64,000 nt of DNA from Candidatus Saccharimonadales bacterium (lineage in GTDB: Bacteria > Patescibacteriota > Saccharimonadia > Saccharimonadales > Saccharimonadaceae), in the NCBI GenBank assembly GCA_035697325.1, contig DASSDB010000002.1:465232-529231 (forward strand), given 5' to 3'. Position numbers and translations under genes: made by a program. The notes below the pieces were generated by a model that was not told where the DNA came from, did no database searches, and worked only from the letters and a program-made list of their open reading frames with translations. Positions 48,300 through 56,197 of this stretch are shown piece by piece. How positions within the stretch are numbered: position 1 is the first letter of the stretch; each line of letters begins with the position of its first letter.

Positions 48300-49231
48300 T
48301 ATTTTGTTTCCTTTTTGTCGTTAACGATTTTTAAAAAGACATCATCAAGTGTGGGTGCTTTTTGAGCAAATTCTGCAATCTCAATGTGTGCCGTTTCTAA
48401 ATGATTCAGTAATCGAGTAAGTTGCGTCACGCTACCGTCAGTCGTCACCACAATAGAAGACATCTCGTTATTTACGGCTGTTTTGTAATCCTTAAGTAGC
48501 TTTATAGCTGTATTCAACTGACCTGCATTATGAAATCGCAGCTCGACCTGGCCATGCGGCAACGATTTTTTTAATTCATGTGCCGTTCCTTGAGTGACGA
48601 TCTTTCCCTTATGCAAAATCGCAATAGTATCGGCCAATTGATCCGCCTCTTCCAGGTATTGTGTGGTAAGAAAGACAGTCGTGCCGCCTTCCGCAAGTAG
48701 CCGTATTGTTTCCCACATTGCGTTGCGACTTTGGGGGTCAAGCCCGGTTGTCGGTTCATCTAAAAAGATGATCGAAGGGTCGCCGATAAGACTCATGGCA
48801 ATGTCTAGCCGTCGACGCATGCCGCCAGAAAAAGTCATCGTGCGACGGTCGGCGGCATCAATAAGATCGAATTTTGCTAGCAAGGTTTCGGCAGTTTTTG
48901 CCGAGTCGCTGACATGGCGTAAATCACCAATTAAAACGAGGTTCTCACGAGCCGTTAACGTATCGTCAACGGCAGCAAACTGTCCGGTAAGGCTGATTGA
49001 CGCACGTACCTTGTGGGGCTGAACCGCAATGTCAAAGCCATTTACGGTCGCTTTGCCGCTATCAGGCTGGATCAATGTCGTTAAGATATTGATCATTGTC
49101 GTTTTACCGGCACCATTTGCGCCAAGTAAAGCAAAAACGCTGCCTTTTTCTACTTCAAAAGAAACGTCTTGAAGAACGTTTATTTTCTTGAACGATTTCT
49201 TTATTCCCTCGGCGGTGATTACTGAGCTCAC
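48299..49231 (-). CDS. ABC transporter ATP-binding protein (DrrA-like)
   Basis: The 310-residue ATPase has Walker A LGANGAGKTTMINIL (about 33-47), signature FSGGMRRRLDIAM (about 135), Walker B IIFLDEPTTGLDP and a C-terminal ~80-residue extension as in daunorubicin-resistance type ATPases. It drives export through the permease next to it. The GTG start lies after AAGGAGGACTAAA, overlapping the end of the regulator gene. The three genes form one operon. Confidence 0.93.
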   Translation of the reverse strand: MSSVITAEGIKKSFKKINVLQDVSFEVEKGSVFALLGANGAGKTTMINILTTLIQPDSGKATVNGFDIAVQPHKVRASISLTGQFAAVDDTLTARENLVLIGDLRHVSDSAKTAETLLAKFDLIDAADRRTMTFSGGMRRRLDIAMSLIGDPSIIFLDEPTTGLDPQSRNAMWETIRLLAEGGTTVFLTTQYLEEADQLADTIAILHKGKIVTQGTAHELKKSLPHGQVELRFHNAGQLNTAIKLLKDYKTAVNNEMSSIVVTTDGSVTQLTRLLNHLETAHIEIAEFAQKAPTLDDVFLKIVNDKKETK

Positions 49232-49232
49232 T

Positions 49233-49721
49233 TTAGTCCTCCTTATTTTTATGTTGTAATGCTTGACAATTTTTTTGCCACTTTTCTTCTAGGAGTGGCA
49301 TTTCTGCAACGAGAAAATCAGACAGGTTTCTTATCTCTTCAAGTATTCGTCGGCGCTCTGGCGATGCATCTTTCAGCAACTCCAAACCTTCACGAGCGAG
49401 GCGTCCTTGCTCTGCATATTCTTGGATATCAAATGCCTTGCTGCCTGTAGCGCCATTGAGGTCGATGCTTATCAAATCGACTCGACTTCCAGCTGGACGC
49501 GAGCGTTGGATCAAATGTATATTTTCGAGCATCGTTACTGCTGAAGTGATTGCGCTACGGCTCGTCAGTAGTGCATCAGCTAAGTCATTGATCGATTGCT
49601 CCATCGGGTCACACACCGATAGATACCCCAGCAGTCGTGCGGCCACCGGGTTAAAACCATACTGTCGGGTATAAAATCGGCCTGCATGATCGGCATAAAT
49701 TAACATCGCGTCGTTATCCAT
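49233..49721 (-). CDS. GbsR/MarR-type transcriptional regulator
   Basis: A 162-residue winged-helix protein: QYGFNPVAARLLGYLSVCDPMEQSINDLADALLTSRSAITSAVTMLENIHLIQRS (HTH about 45-70) with a C-terminal dimerisation helix. This form is common beside ABC exporters and probably senses the drug. ATG 49721 is 6 bases after TATATT (leaderless) and is well inside a longer frame that is not protein-like. Confidence 0.82.
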   Translation of the reverse strand: MDNDAMLIYADHAGRFYTRQYGFNPVAARLLGYLSVCDPMEQSINDLADALLTSRSAITSAVTMLENIHLIQRSRPAGSRVDLISIDLNGATGSKAFDIQEYAEQGRLAREGLELLKDASPERRRILEEIRNLSDFLVAEMPLLEEKWQKNCQALQHKNKED

Positions 49722-49800
49722 ACCTGCAATATAGCACAGAAGACACAAATAACACAAATTTGCGTTATTTGGTTTATCGATCATTGGGCAGGAATGGCAG

Positions 49801-50166
49801 GGGTGCTCTGATAACCCGCAACACGCATTTGCGCGCAATATAACTCGGGCACGCAAGGTAATATGCGGCCATGCTACCCCAGAAATCAGATGGGATAACG
49901 CGATTGCCGCCCACAGTGATCTTGCTACGACGGTAAATGAACTGAAACAGCAACCGGGTAAAAACATCATCGTCTTTGGGGGTGCTGGTTTTGCCGCATC
50001 ACCCATCGCCGCCGAGCTTGTCGATGAATTCCATTTCATAACCAATCCAGTCGTATTGGCAAGCGGCCGGTCAATCTTTCCAGAAATGGTTGTTCCGCTA
50101 TACCTGACTCATCAAAAGACGACTTCTTATGACCACGGAATGACCGTTTCACAGTGGTTGAAGTAA
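49801..50166 (+). pseudogene. N-terminally truncated RibD_C/DHFR-like gene
   Basis: From about 49840 this frame reads RWDNAIAAHSDL, LKQQPGKNIIVFGGAGFA, ELVDEFHFITNPVVLASGRSIFP and TVSQWLK to the TAA at 50164-50166, the C-terminal half of a RibD_C reductase. The N-terminus (first ~75 residues) is absent; upstream sequence belongs to the regulator's divergent promoter. It is a remnant without a start. Confidence 0.75.
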
Positions 50167-50201
50167 TTTAGAGTATTTTCAAGGTTACATTGATATAGGA
50201 A

Positions 50202-50247
50202 AAAGGCTCTTCCGGGAACGCCATAATGGCGACTCGGAAGAGCCTTT
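50202..50247 (-). terminator. terminator of nucleoside-hydrolase-like unit
   Basis: AAAGGCTCTTCCG and CGGAAGAGCCTTT (13 bp) with an inner CGCCAT/ATGGCG stem. Confidence 0.85.
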
Positions 50248-50249
50248 CC

Positions 50250-51269
50250 TCAACTCTGTAAGTACGCGGCCACGCGGTCGCGGTATCCGTCGGTGTCTTG
50301 CCAGACAACCACGTAGCGGTTCGTACGACACACCGGTGGCCCGATCACGATCGTACCGCGACGTTCCGGCTGGCCGGACAGTGGAGCGCCAAAAGGAACC
50401 TCCAAGATCCCGACCTGCTCGTACCGGTACGGAAAGTCCTGGTGGCCCCGAACACGCTGTTCAGCGAGGATGACAAGCCCCAGATCGTGGATGAAAAGCG
50501 ACGTTCCCCGCCTCTTGGCGGAGTGTTCGTAGTGCACCCGATACCCTTCAAGGAGCGGGGGATAGATACCGAGGCCTGCGAGTTGGTCGGGCGTGGCGAA
50601 ACCGAGCTCGGACTGCTTGGTCATGTTCGACGGGAGAAGGATGACCTCTCCGTCGTGACCGCGCAGCACGTCGTCAAGCGCCACTGCATCAACCGCGCCA
50701 TTGAACGAATTGCCCTTGCCCCCGAGGAGGTTGGTGGACTCGTCGTCAGCGAAGTCACCCGCCTGAACGAATATTGTCCCGAACTTGGCAGCGACGTCGG
50801 GCGCGTAACGCTGGATGAGTGCGACCTCGGTAAGGGGTCCACCCACAAGGACAAGGAACTTCTTGGCCTTGTGGTGCCGAAGAAATTGTATGCCCTCGGT
50901 GAACTCGTGGATCCTGGCTTCGCCCCACGCGTCCCACAGGTCGTAAACCTCCTCATTCACATGAGCGCGATGAGGGATGACAGTGCGAATCTGGGTACGG
51001 TGCACGCGTTCTCCCATGATGACGGGAATATCCGCGCGTCCGGCATTCTGGAGGAACTGCTGGAGGCGTGCCGCGTTGAGAAAGTGGATGTAACTGGAGT
51101 AGTTTTCGTCCCTTTCTTCAACCGAAGCATTGGGGTCGGTGTGTGCGGCCCGTCCCGTGACGAAAATCGCCTTCACATCCAGCAAGGAGGAAGGACGGGT
51201 CGCCGCCAAGGCGAGGGCCATGTTGTCCCAACTGGTGTTGTCAAGGAACAAGACTGCGGGGTGTTTCAT
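50250..51269 (-). CDS. nucleoside hydrolase-like protein (GC-rich unit)
   Basis: The 339-residue protein resembles inosine-uridine nucleoside hydrolases: VLFLDNTSWDNMALALAA in place of the DxDxGxDDxxA calcium site, FLVLVGGPLTEVALIQRYAPDVA (cf. GPLTN), and NSFNGAVDAVALDDVL (cf. EFNxxxDPxAA). Loss of some Asp residues in the first motif suggests reduced or altered activity. The family hydrolyses ribonucleosides, including nicotinamide riboside. ATG 51269 follows GGAAGGTGAA; TATAAT lies about 40 bases upstream. GC-rich single gene. Confidence 0.6.
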   Translation of the reverse strand: MKHPAVLFLDNTSWDNMALALAATRPSSLLDVKAIFVTGRAAHTDPNASVEERDENYSSYIHFLNAARLQQFLQNAGRADIPVIMGERVHRTQIRTVIPHRAHVNEEVYDLWDAWGEARIHEFTEGIQFLRHHKAKKFLVLVGGPLTEVALIQRYAPDVAAKFGTIFVQAGDFADDESTNLLGGKGNSFNGAVDAVALDDVLRGHDGEVILLPSNMTKQSELGFATPDQLAGLGIYPPLLEGYRVHYEHSAKRRGTSLFIHDLGLVILAEQRVRGHQDFPYRYEQVGILEVPFGAPLSGQPERRGTIVIGPPVCRTNRYVVVWQDTDGYRDRVAAYLQS

Positions 51270-51380
51270 TTCACCTTCCAAAGTCGAGGAAGCCAGACAG
51301 TCTCTGACTATATAATTATAACACAATAACTATGTTTTTGCAATCCGTGGTTCACAGTAATCGATAGTGGCGCGAGAACC

Positions 51381-51722
51381 TTATAATTGCTTTTCGGCGC
51401 CCATAGAACGAACGTGAATTTTTATTTTAGGTAGGATGGTACTAATTCGCTCTTGCGTTGCAAGAGAGGCTATATACGCGGTATTTGTCACGATACCTGT
51501 GTGGCGATAGTAGTCTATTGCAAACGCCTTCCATGTCACTCGATCTGCAAATTCTTCAAATTGGGCTGCTATTGAGGGCATAGCGGACTTATAGCAAGGA
51601 CATTTAATTATAAGGTGCGATGTAACGCGCAAAAGTTTGGCCGACAATAATACACCGATTGAATAGGAGGTCTTGGGTATGACCTTTATTTCGTTTGCGA
51701 CGAAGACGCCAAAGTAATCCAA
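51381..51722 (-). CDS. hypothetical protein, doubtful
   Basis: A 113-residue reading with a TTG start, 15-20 bases after TATACT. It is AT-rich like native genes and has a plausible core (IAAQFEEFADRVTWKAFAIDYYRHTG, SLATQERISTILPKIKIHVRS), but no family is recognised and there is no ribosome site. It may be a real small gene or a shadow. Confidence 0.3.
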   Translation of the reverse strand: MDYFGVFVANEIKVIPKTSYSIGVLLSAKLLRVTSHLIIKCPCYKSAMPSIAAQFEEFADRVTWKAFAIDYYRHTGIVTNTAYIASLATQERISTILPKIKIHVRSMGAEKQL

Positions 51723-51791
51723 GCTTTGTCTTGACGAGAGTATAGGCCTATGAGGGCAAGTACATTTTACTATTCTAATTCTACGTAGAAG

Positions 51792-51820
51792 TTGCCTTCA
51801 GGCAAATTATAGATAATAAT
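51792..51820 (+). promoter_or_regulatory. promoter and possible operator of graspetide genes
   Basis: TTGCCT (51792-51797), 17 bases, AATAAT (51815-51820), then 7 bases to ATG 51828. TTGCC/GGCAA (51792-51796, 51801-51805) is an inverted repeat over the -35, suitable for a regulator. Confidence 0.5.
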
Positions 51821-51827
51821 AGCAATA

Positions 51828-52088
51828 ATGGAAAGATTAAATAATGTAAATTCAAAAACACGATTTGATAACACTGACGAGGATCCTCACACAGACACTA
51901 GGCCATCAGAAGCCTCCACCATCGACATGGTGGCCCTCCAGGCGCTCACGCGGGTAAATATTCCAGCTTCTCCTCAGGAGACTGCCTTCGAGAGTCTTGT
52001 AGCTACAGATCCCGTCATTTCTCGAAGGAGTTCAGTGGTCGGAACGGGTGAGGCTCAGCGGTCTGACTTTGACGCTGACTTTGATTGA
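51828..52088 (+). CDS. candidate graspetide (RiPP) precursor peptide
   Basis: An 86-residue, acidic peptide with no fold: polar N-terminus, TDTRPSEASTIDMVALQAL as a possible recognition helix, IPASPQETAFESLVATD, and a C-terminal VVGTGEAQRSDFDADFD rich in Ser/Thr/Arg and Asp. In graspetides an ATP-grasp ligase joins Asp/Glu side chains to Ser/Thr (esters) or Lys (amides). The only nearby partner is the ATP-grasp gene 9 bases downstream. The microviridin leader motif PFFARFL is absent. The core residues cannot be assigned. Confidence 0.55.
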   Translation: MERLNNVNSKTRFDNTDEDPHTDTRPSEASTIDMVALQALTRVNIPASPQETAFESLVATDPVISRRSSVVGTGEAQRSDFDADFD

Positions 52089-52097
52089 TAAGAATGA

Positions 52098-53105
52098 ATG
52101 GCAAATAGCACACACACCTTACCAACAGGACCGATATTGATTGCGACCTCGGCATATGACTGGCCGTGCATTGAACATACTGTTTCTTTACTTAAAGGCC
52201 ATGGTTACGAGCTGCTTTTATTTAATTCTGACGAGATTGCCAACGGCGCAAAACAGTTCAGCATGCACATCAGTACGTCGGGTATACCGACCTTTATCTA
52301 CGAAGACAAGCAGGTTGACCCCTCAAAAATTCAAGCGGCGTGGTATCGAAGGCCAAATATTTTTGGTCTTGATGAGACGCCGCTTCGCGCATATTCGCTC
52401 AACCAAGAATACCGCGAACTCCAACGGTTTTTTTGGGATTCTATTCCTCCTAGGGCATGGTTTAACGATCCGGTATACATGCGAGCGGCAAACAATAAAC
52501 TTTCTCAGCTAACGTTGGCCAGAAAGTTAGGGTTTATCATCCCTGAGACCGTCGTTAGTAATAAGTGGAACGATATAACGGCACTCCGGGCGCAGACACT
52601 TACCTTTAAAATGCCCTGTAGCGGCACCCTTTACATGGGGTCAGAACCACCAAAAGGGATGGGCTCCACTACGCTAGCCAACGATCCTGCCGAGCTACCT
52701 TTACACGCATTGCCTTATCCTGGCCTATGGCAACGGCACATTCCCAAAAAGCGTGAATGGCGAGTAGCGGTTGTTGGGAAGCAATACTTTAGTACGTCGA
52801 TCTACACACACAATGACGCCAAAGATGACTGGCGCAAGCATCAGGACAATCCAGAGTTAGTCCAATTTGCCGTTGAATCATTCCCTGCTGAACTAGGCGT
52901 GAAATGTTGTGAATACGTAAAGCAGTATGGGCTGACGTACGGTGCTTTTGACTTTGTCGAGCAGCCAGACGGCACCATAGTATTCCTAGAAATGAATACC
53001 AACGGTCAGTTTATACACCTAGAAGGGGCCGCCATGCCCGTCTCCGAAGCGATAGCAAACGAGCTAGCGCAAACCTTAGAGCGAAACCGTGCCACCCAGC
53101 AGTAG
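52098..53105 (+). CDS. ATP-grasp peptide maturase (MvdD/graspetide-synthetase-like)
   Basis: A 335-residue ATP-grasp protein. The N-terminal domain (ILIATSAYDWPCIEHTVSLLKGHGYELLLFNSDEI) and IQAAWYRRPN are typical of MvdC/MvdD-like macrocyclases; LSQLTLARKLGFIIPETVVSN, KKREWRVAVVGKQYF, YGAFDFVEQPDG and VFLEMNTNGQF follow (ATP and metal site, cf. DxNxNGQ; here E-M-N). It should activate side-chain carboxylates by phosphorylation to make ester or amide links in the upstream peptide. There is weak SD, so translation is probably coupled. No transporter or protease lies directly adjacent. Confidence 0.8.
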   Translation: MANSTHTLPTGPILIATSAYDWPCIEHTVSLLKGHGYELLLFNSDEIANGAKQFSMHISTSGIPTFIYEDKQVDPSKIQAAWYRRPNIFGLDETPLRAYSLNQEYRELQRFFWDSIPPRAWFNDPVYMRAANNKLSQLTLARKLGFIIPETVVSNKWNDITALRAQTLTFKMPCSGTLYMGSEPPKGMGSTTLANDPAELPLHALPYPGLWQRHIPKKREWRVAVVGKQYFSTSIYTHNDAKDDWRKHQDNPELVQFAVESFPAELGVKCCEYVKQYGLTYGAFDFVEQPDGTIVFLEMNTNGQFIHLEGAAMPVSEAIANELAQTLERNRATQQ

Positions 53106-53414
53106 GCTTCCATGAATGTATTTCGTGCAATGTCTTTAGTATTATTCCCACCATGCCAATCGCAAAACAATAGCGTGAGAGCGCTTGTTTTGTAACGGTC
53201 GACTAACCCTGATACGCAACATGGCGGTACTGTAGCAGAATTCTAACCCTTCACGATGGGGTTAGAGTCAATAACACGTAGAGTTGCGTATTTTCTTATC
53301 TGTAAATAATTTTGGCTGGGCATAAAGAACGATTATAGAACTTTGATAGAGGCAGATAAACTAGATTTTGTCGAAAAAGAGGACGAAGACGAGGAGGATA
53401 GCAATCAAGAATAA
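53106..53414. other. gene-free stretch with two structured elements and a remnant
   Basis: It contains the hairpin CAAAACAA-GCG/CGC-TTGTTTTG (53163-53192), probably the ATP-grasp terminator; a nested structure ATACGCAAC/GTTGCGTAT (53212-53220, 53283-53291) enclosing TCTAACCC/GGGTTAGA (53242-53266); and, after TTTTGGCTGG near 53310, a short frame IKNDYRTLIEADKLDFVE to a TAA, resembling an integrase tail fragment next to a tRNA-end-like sequence. Confidence 0.5.
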
Positions 53415-53870
53415 CTAGGTCTTGTAGCCACCGTGACCGTCAGCGCTCATTGTTTCAACCTCTTCCCACTCGACAGGTTCACGACGAACTATTATGCCTT
53501 GGGCTAGCGTCTCACCTTTTTTAACCTCTACGGCCTTGTTAGTGATGTTATATAGTTGGATCCTCAATTCATCCTCATCTCCACTAAAGAAAGGGTCGAC
53601 AATGCCTACACCATTGGCTAACATCAGACCTTTCTTCCAGGGCGTACTACTGCGAACGGACAGCAATAGAAAACAGTCTGGCGGAGTTTGGATCGAGTTG
53701 TTTACTCCAACGAGCGCTAATTCATGAGGGCCGATAACTACGTCTTCTCGGCAGAAGAAGTCAAAACCAGCTACTCGACTTTTATCATATCTAGCTCCAG
53801 TTTTTGGATCAGATTCGTCAAATTCAGGGAGAGGCAACGATTTATCAAAACGTTTAATTTTTACCTTCAT
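53415..53870 (-). CDS. dut: dUTP diphosphatase-like protein
   Basis: A 151-residue trimeric-type dUTPase: VAGFDFFCREDVVIGPHELALVGV (motif 1), LLLSVRSSTPWKKGLMLANGVGIVDPFF (motifs 2 and 3, with substrate Asp) and GETLAQGIIVRR; a short polar C-terminus ends in DGHGGYKT where motif 5 would lie. It removes dUTP and makes dUMP. It is somewhat closer to a dCTP deaminase/dUTPase mix in places, so substrate is probable, not certain. ATG 53870 lies 6 bases after TACAAT (leaderless). Confidence 0.78.
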   Translation of the reverse strand: MKVKIKRFDKSLPLPEFDESDPKTGARYDKSRVAGFDFFCREDVVIGPHELALVGVNNSIQTPPDCFLLLSVRSSTPWKKGLMLANGVGIVDPFFSGDEDELRIQLYNITNKAVEVKKGETLAQGIIVRREPVEWEEVETMSADGHGGYKT

Positions 53871-53937
53871 ATTATTATTGTAACAGGAGTAAGCATGCAA
53901 GACGAAAAAAGGGATTCGAACTTTTTCGTGCTAAAAT

Positions 53938-53963
53938 AGACTACAGTTCAAACTGTAGTTTTT
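53938..53963 (+). terminator. intrinsic terminator without a clear gene
   Basis: ACTACAGTT/AACTGTAG followed by TTTTTCTC. Upstream (53895-53937) is only a T-arm-like fragment, GGGATTCGAAC. Confidence 0.65.
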
Positions 53964-53970
53964 CTCATAA

Positions 53971-53982
53971 TTTCATGGCTGG
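53971..53982. repeat. tRNA-Gln 3'-end repeat, copy 1 (TTTCATGGCTGG)
   Basis: Same 11-12 bases as the end of tRNA-Gln (reverse complement CCAGCCATGAA). The next bases, GAACGATTATAGAACT, also follow the related TTTTGGCTGG near 53310. Confidence 0.55.
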
Positions 53983-54165
53983 AGATCAAGAACGATTATA
54001 GAACTAATTGGCCTTGAAACTGAGCCGTCAATTAAATGTGAGGAAGAAAGCGAACAATGGGACCTAGAGAGACAATCAGGAAGTAATGTCCAAAATATAC
54101 AATAGTTTTAATATCCCATGTGTTTAACTGAATAAACAATACAGTATTAATGTAAAAGGAGCTTT

Positions 54166-54768
54166 ATGAAACTAGTAACAAATATTCAAATCTCTGTAGA
54201 TGGAGTAGTGCAAGCCAACGGCGGCCCGATTGAAAACGGCAAAAAAGTACTTGAGCGCGGTGGATGGGCGAGCCCGTTATTCGATGATGAGGCAATAGAA
54301 TTTGTTAACCAATTCTACGAACGAGCGGAGGCATTCTTATTTGGTGAACGGACATATGAACTGTTCGCAGGTTACTGGGGTGCGAGAGATGACATGGACC
54401 ATCCAATCGTTAACGCCCTGAACACCAAGCCAAAGTATGTTGTATCCGACACGCTTAAGGACCCGAAATGGACAAACACGACGGTCATTTCTGGCGATGT
54501 TGCTGCGGCCATCCGGGAGCTAAAAGCCAAACCCGGTGGCGAGCTGCAAGTACATGGTAGCGGCACTCTAACACACTGGCTTCTTGTGAACGATCTCATT
54601 GATGAAATGGACTTACTTATTTGTCCCGTAGTGGTTGGTCAAGGCAAGCGACTGTTTCCTGAAAATGGCCCGGATATTGCCCTTAACCTAATCGAATCAC
54701 GTGCTTTTCCTAAAGGCATTACGCTCCAGGTGTATCAGCTAGCGGGCCGACCGGAATACGCATCATAA
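54166..54768 (+). CDS. RibD_C/DHFR-family reductase
   Basis: A 200-residue intact family member: KLVTNIQISVDGVVQANGG, AFLFGERTYELFAGYWG, YVVSDTLKDPKWTNTTVI, GGELQVHGSGTLTHWLLVNDLIDEMDLLICPVVVGQGKRLFPE and a final strand. Enzymes of this family use NADPH; physiological substrates are mostly unknown. AAAAGGAGCTTT precedes the ATG and a strong terminator follows. Confidence 0.85.
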   Translation: MKLVTNIQISVDGVVQANGGPIENGKKVLERGGWASPLFDDEAIEFVNQFYERAEAFLFGERTYELFAGYWGARDDMDHPIVNALNTKPKYVVSDTLKDPKWTNTTVISGDVAAAIRELKAKPGGELQVHGSGTLTHWLLVNDLIDEMDLLICPVVVGQGKRLFPENGPDIALNLIESRAFPKGITLQVYQLAGRPEYAS

Positions 54769-54796
54769 AAGTAATCTATCGTGACAAATGGTACGC

Positions 54797-54829
54797 AAAA
54801 AGCACCTTTTTAAAGAGGTGCTTTTTGAA
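54797..54829 (+). terminator. intrinsic terminator after reductase gene
   Basis: AAAAAGCACCT and AGGTGCTTTTT, perfect 11-bp stem, T-rich end. Confidence 0.85.
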
Positions 54830-54834
54830 AATAA

Positions 54835-54867
54835 TTTCATGGCTGGGGTGGAGGGATTCGAACCCCA
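54835..54867 (-). repeat. tRNA-Gln 3' fragment, copy 2 (28 bases or more)
   Basis: TTTCATGGCTGGGGTGG then AGGGATTCGAACCCC matches the T arm and acceptor end of tRNA-Gln at 56706. This partial tRNA copy is typical of an attachment site left by an integrated element. Further right, 54892-54908 has another T-arm-like GAGAGTCGAACTCTT. Confidence 0.65.
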
Positions 54868-54925
54868 CTAACAGAGTTATAAATAAAAAGAGTCCGAGAG
54901 TCGAACTCTTTTGTATCTGGAATAA

Positions 54926-54937
54926 TTTCATGGCTGG
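54926..54937. repeat. tRNA-Gln 3'-end repeat, copy 3
   Basis: TTTCATGGCTGG, preceded by AATAA as in copies 1 and 2 (extended match ATAATTTCATGGCTGG). Confidence 0.55.
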
Positions 54938-55091
54938 AGAGAATGATCGTAAGTCGAGCTTCTGAGATTAAGGAACTAGAATTAGAAAACAAGGGATTAC
55001 CCAAAAGATGGGTGGCGAGTATGTTAGTCATTTTCATGACTAGAAATAAGAGGTACTACCAAGACTTTATTTACTTCCGACTTACGTTATG

Positions 55092-55307
55092 TTATTTGTA
55101 ATGGCCCAAGAGACCCACTAAATAACCAAAGCCTGAAAGTCCAACAAGAACCCCAAAAATGTCGAGAATCCAACCTACGACAGTTAAGGCGCTCTGAGGT
55201 TGAGCTGTCAGCGATAACCCTATCACAACGATAACTAGACCTACGACTATTATTAAAATTCCCTTTTTAACATTCTTAGTCGTGACACGTGTATTTGATG
55301 ATGCCAT
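55092..55307 (-). CDS. small two-helix membrane protein
   Basis: A 71-residue protein with a basic N-terminus and two membrane segments (GILIIVVGLVIVVIGLSL, about 15-32, and VVGWILDIFGVLVGLSGFGYLVGL, about 43-66). No family recognised. AGAAGGGTTGTA precedes the ATG. It diverges from the MarR gene. Confidence 0.6.
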   Translation of the reverse strand: MASSNTRVTTKNVKKGILIIVVGLVIVVIGLSLTAQPQSALTVVGWILDIFGVLVGLSGFGYLVGLLGHYK

Positions 55308-55358
55308 TACAACCCTTCTTACATTAGTTCATATTTCGTACTATCTACTTCACAATGC

Positions 55359-55364
55359 TATTAT
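55359..55364 (+). promoter_or_regulatory. -10 box of leaderless MarR gene
   Basis: TATTAT, then 6 bases to ATG 55371. Confidence 0.5.
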
Positions 55365-55370
55365 AGAAAT

Positions 55371-55877
55371 ATGACAAAGTCAAATTCTCACGAGGCAGCA
55401 CTTGAAGCACTCCGGGCAGCAGCACAGGCTATGTCCCGCCCTTCTACCGTGATGCGCACGCTAATAGCCGAAAGAGCGGGACTCAATGCGACGGATGCGG
55501 AGTGTATTGACTATCTTATGTCGAATGCGCCCTGCACGCCGAGCGACCTTGTGCGAGTAACCGGCCTAGGTAAAAGCACTGTCACCTCAGTATTGCACCG
55601 CCTTGAAAAAGCCGGTTACATTACCCGTCAAACTCATACAGAAGACCGTCGCGTCCTACAAATCTACCCGAACCTACCACTTATTCACGCAAAATTTGGT
55701 CCGTACTATAAAGCAGTCACACTAGGATTCCGCGAAATTACAGCCGACTACGGTCTTGAAGAACTCCAACTGCTTACAAAGCATTATAATCGTATGACCG
55801 ACCTCTACGAGCGGCAAGTTATGCTTCTTTCAAATCCAAACTATAAAGGAGTGGGGTTTGTTGCTCCGTCGGAATAA
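55371..55877 (+). CDS. MarR-family transcriptional regulator
   Basis: A 168-residue winged-helix regulator: LNATDAECIDYLMSNAPCTPSDLVRVTGLGKSTVTSVLHRLEKAGYITRQTHTEDRRVLQIY covers the HTH (about 60-85) and the wing with the DRR motif. It probably controls its own promoter and the divergent membrane protein. It ends before a 17-bp terminator. Confidence 0.88.
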   Translation: MTKSNSHEAALEALRAAAQAMSRPSTVMRTLIAERAGLNATDAECIDYLMSNAPCTPSDLVRVTGLGKSTVTSVLHRLEKAGYITRQTHTEDRRVLQIYPNLPLIHAKFGPYYKAVTLGFREITADYGLEELQLLTKHYNRMTDLYERQVMLLSNPNYKGVGFVAPSE

Positions 55878-55898
55878 CTTCGCCCTATGGTAGGAGAA

Positions 55899-55937
55899 CA
55901 TGAAAAAAGATTGACAATTCGTCAATCTTTTTTCATG
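55899..55937 (+). terminator. terminator after MarR gene
   Basis: CATGAAAAAAGATTGAC and its complement around AATTC, perfect 17 bp. The right arm runs into another TTTCATGGCTGG (55931-55942), copy 4 of the tRNA-Gln-end repeat. Confidence 0.8.
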
Positions 55938-56126
55938 GCTGGGCGTGAGTTTCTCACCTGGCACCATCTAATATCTGACCTCATTGTTGTTGGCCAAAAA
56001 TTAGAGCAATTGGGCTTCACTTACTCCCTGGGTACAGTACTTGTCATTGACCTTACGGAAATGCAATAGGCCTTAGGTAGGAGGATTAGGGTGCTCAAGC
56101 TTTGCAACCACGATGTAAGATCATTA

Positions 56127-56155
56127 TTGACAAAAGTAAGAATAGGTAGTATAAT
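56127..56155 (+). promoter_or_regulatory. consensus promoter of GC-rich membrane-protein unit
   Basis: TTGACA (56127-56132), 17 bases, TATAAT (56150-56155): a full sigma-70 consensus. The 42-base leader has AGGTA/TACCT and an AAGGGAG ribosome site. Confidence 0.8.
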
Positions 56156-56197
56156 AAAGTAAGGTAGTTACCTAGTCCTTCGATAAGGGAGTCAGAA

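Noticed and set aside
46634-49721. CPBP proteins and ABC exporter as part of the graspetide cluster.
   Set aside because: They lie 2-5 kb away on the opposite strand with a separate regulator and a GC-rich unit in between; association cannot be supported from this sequence.
53313-53414. Short acidic frame ending in EDEDEEDSNQE as a small gene.
   Set aside because: No start codon or ribosome site; it follows a tRNA-end-like sequence and is better read as an integrase-tail remnant.
55887-56069. 60-codon ORF after the MarR gene.
   Set aside because: It begins inside the MarR terminator and crosses a tRNA-end repeat; no ribosome site or protein-like pattern.
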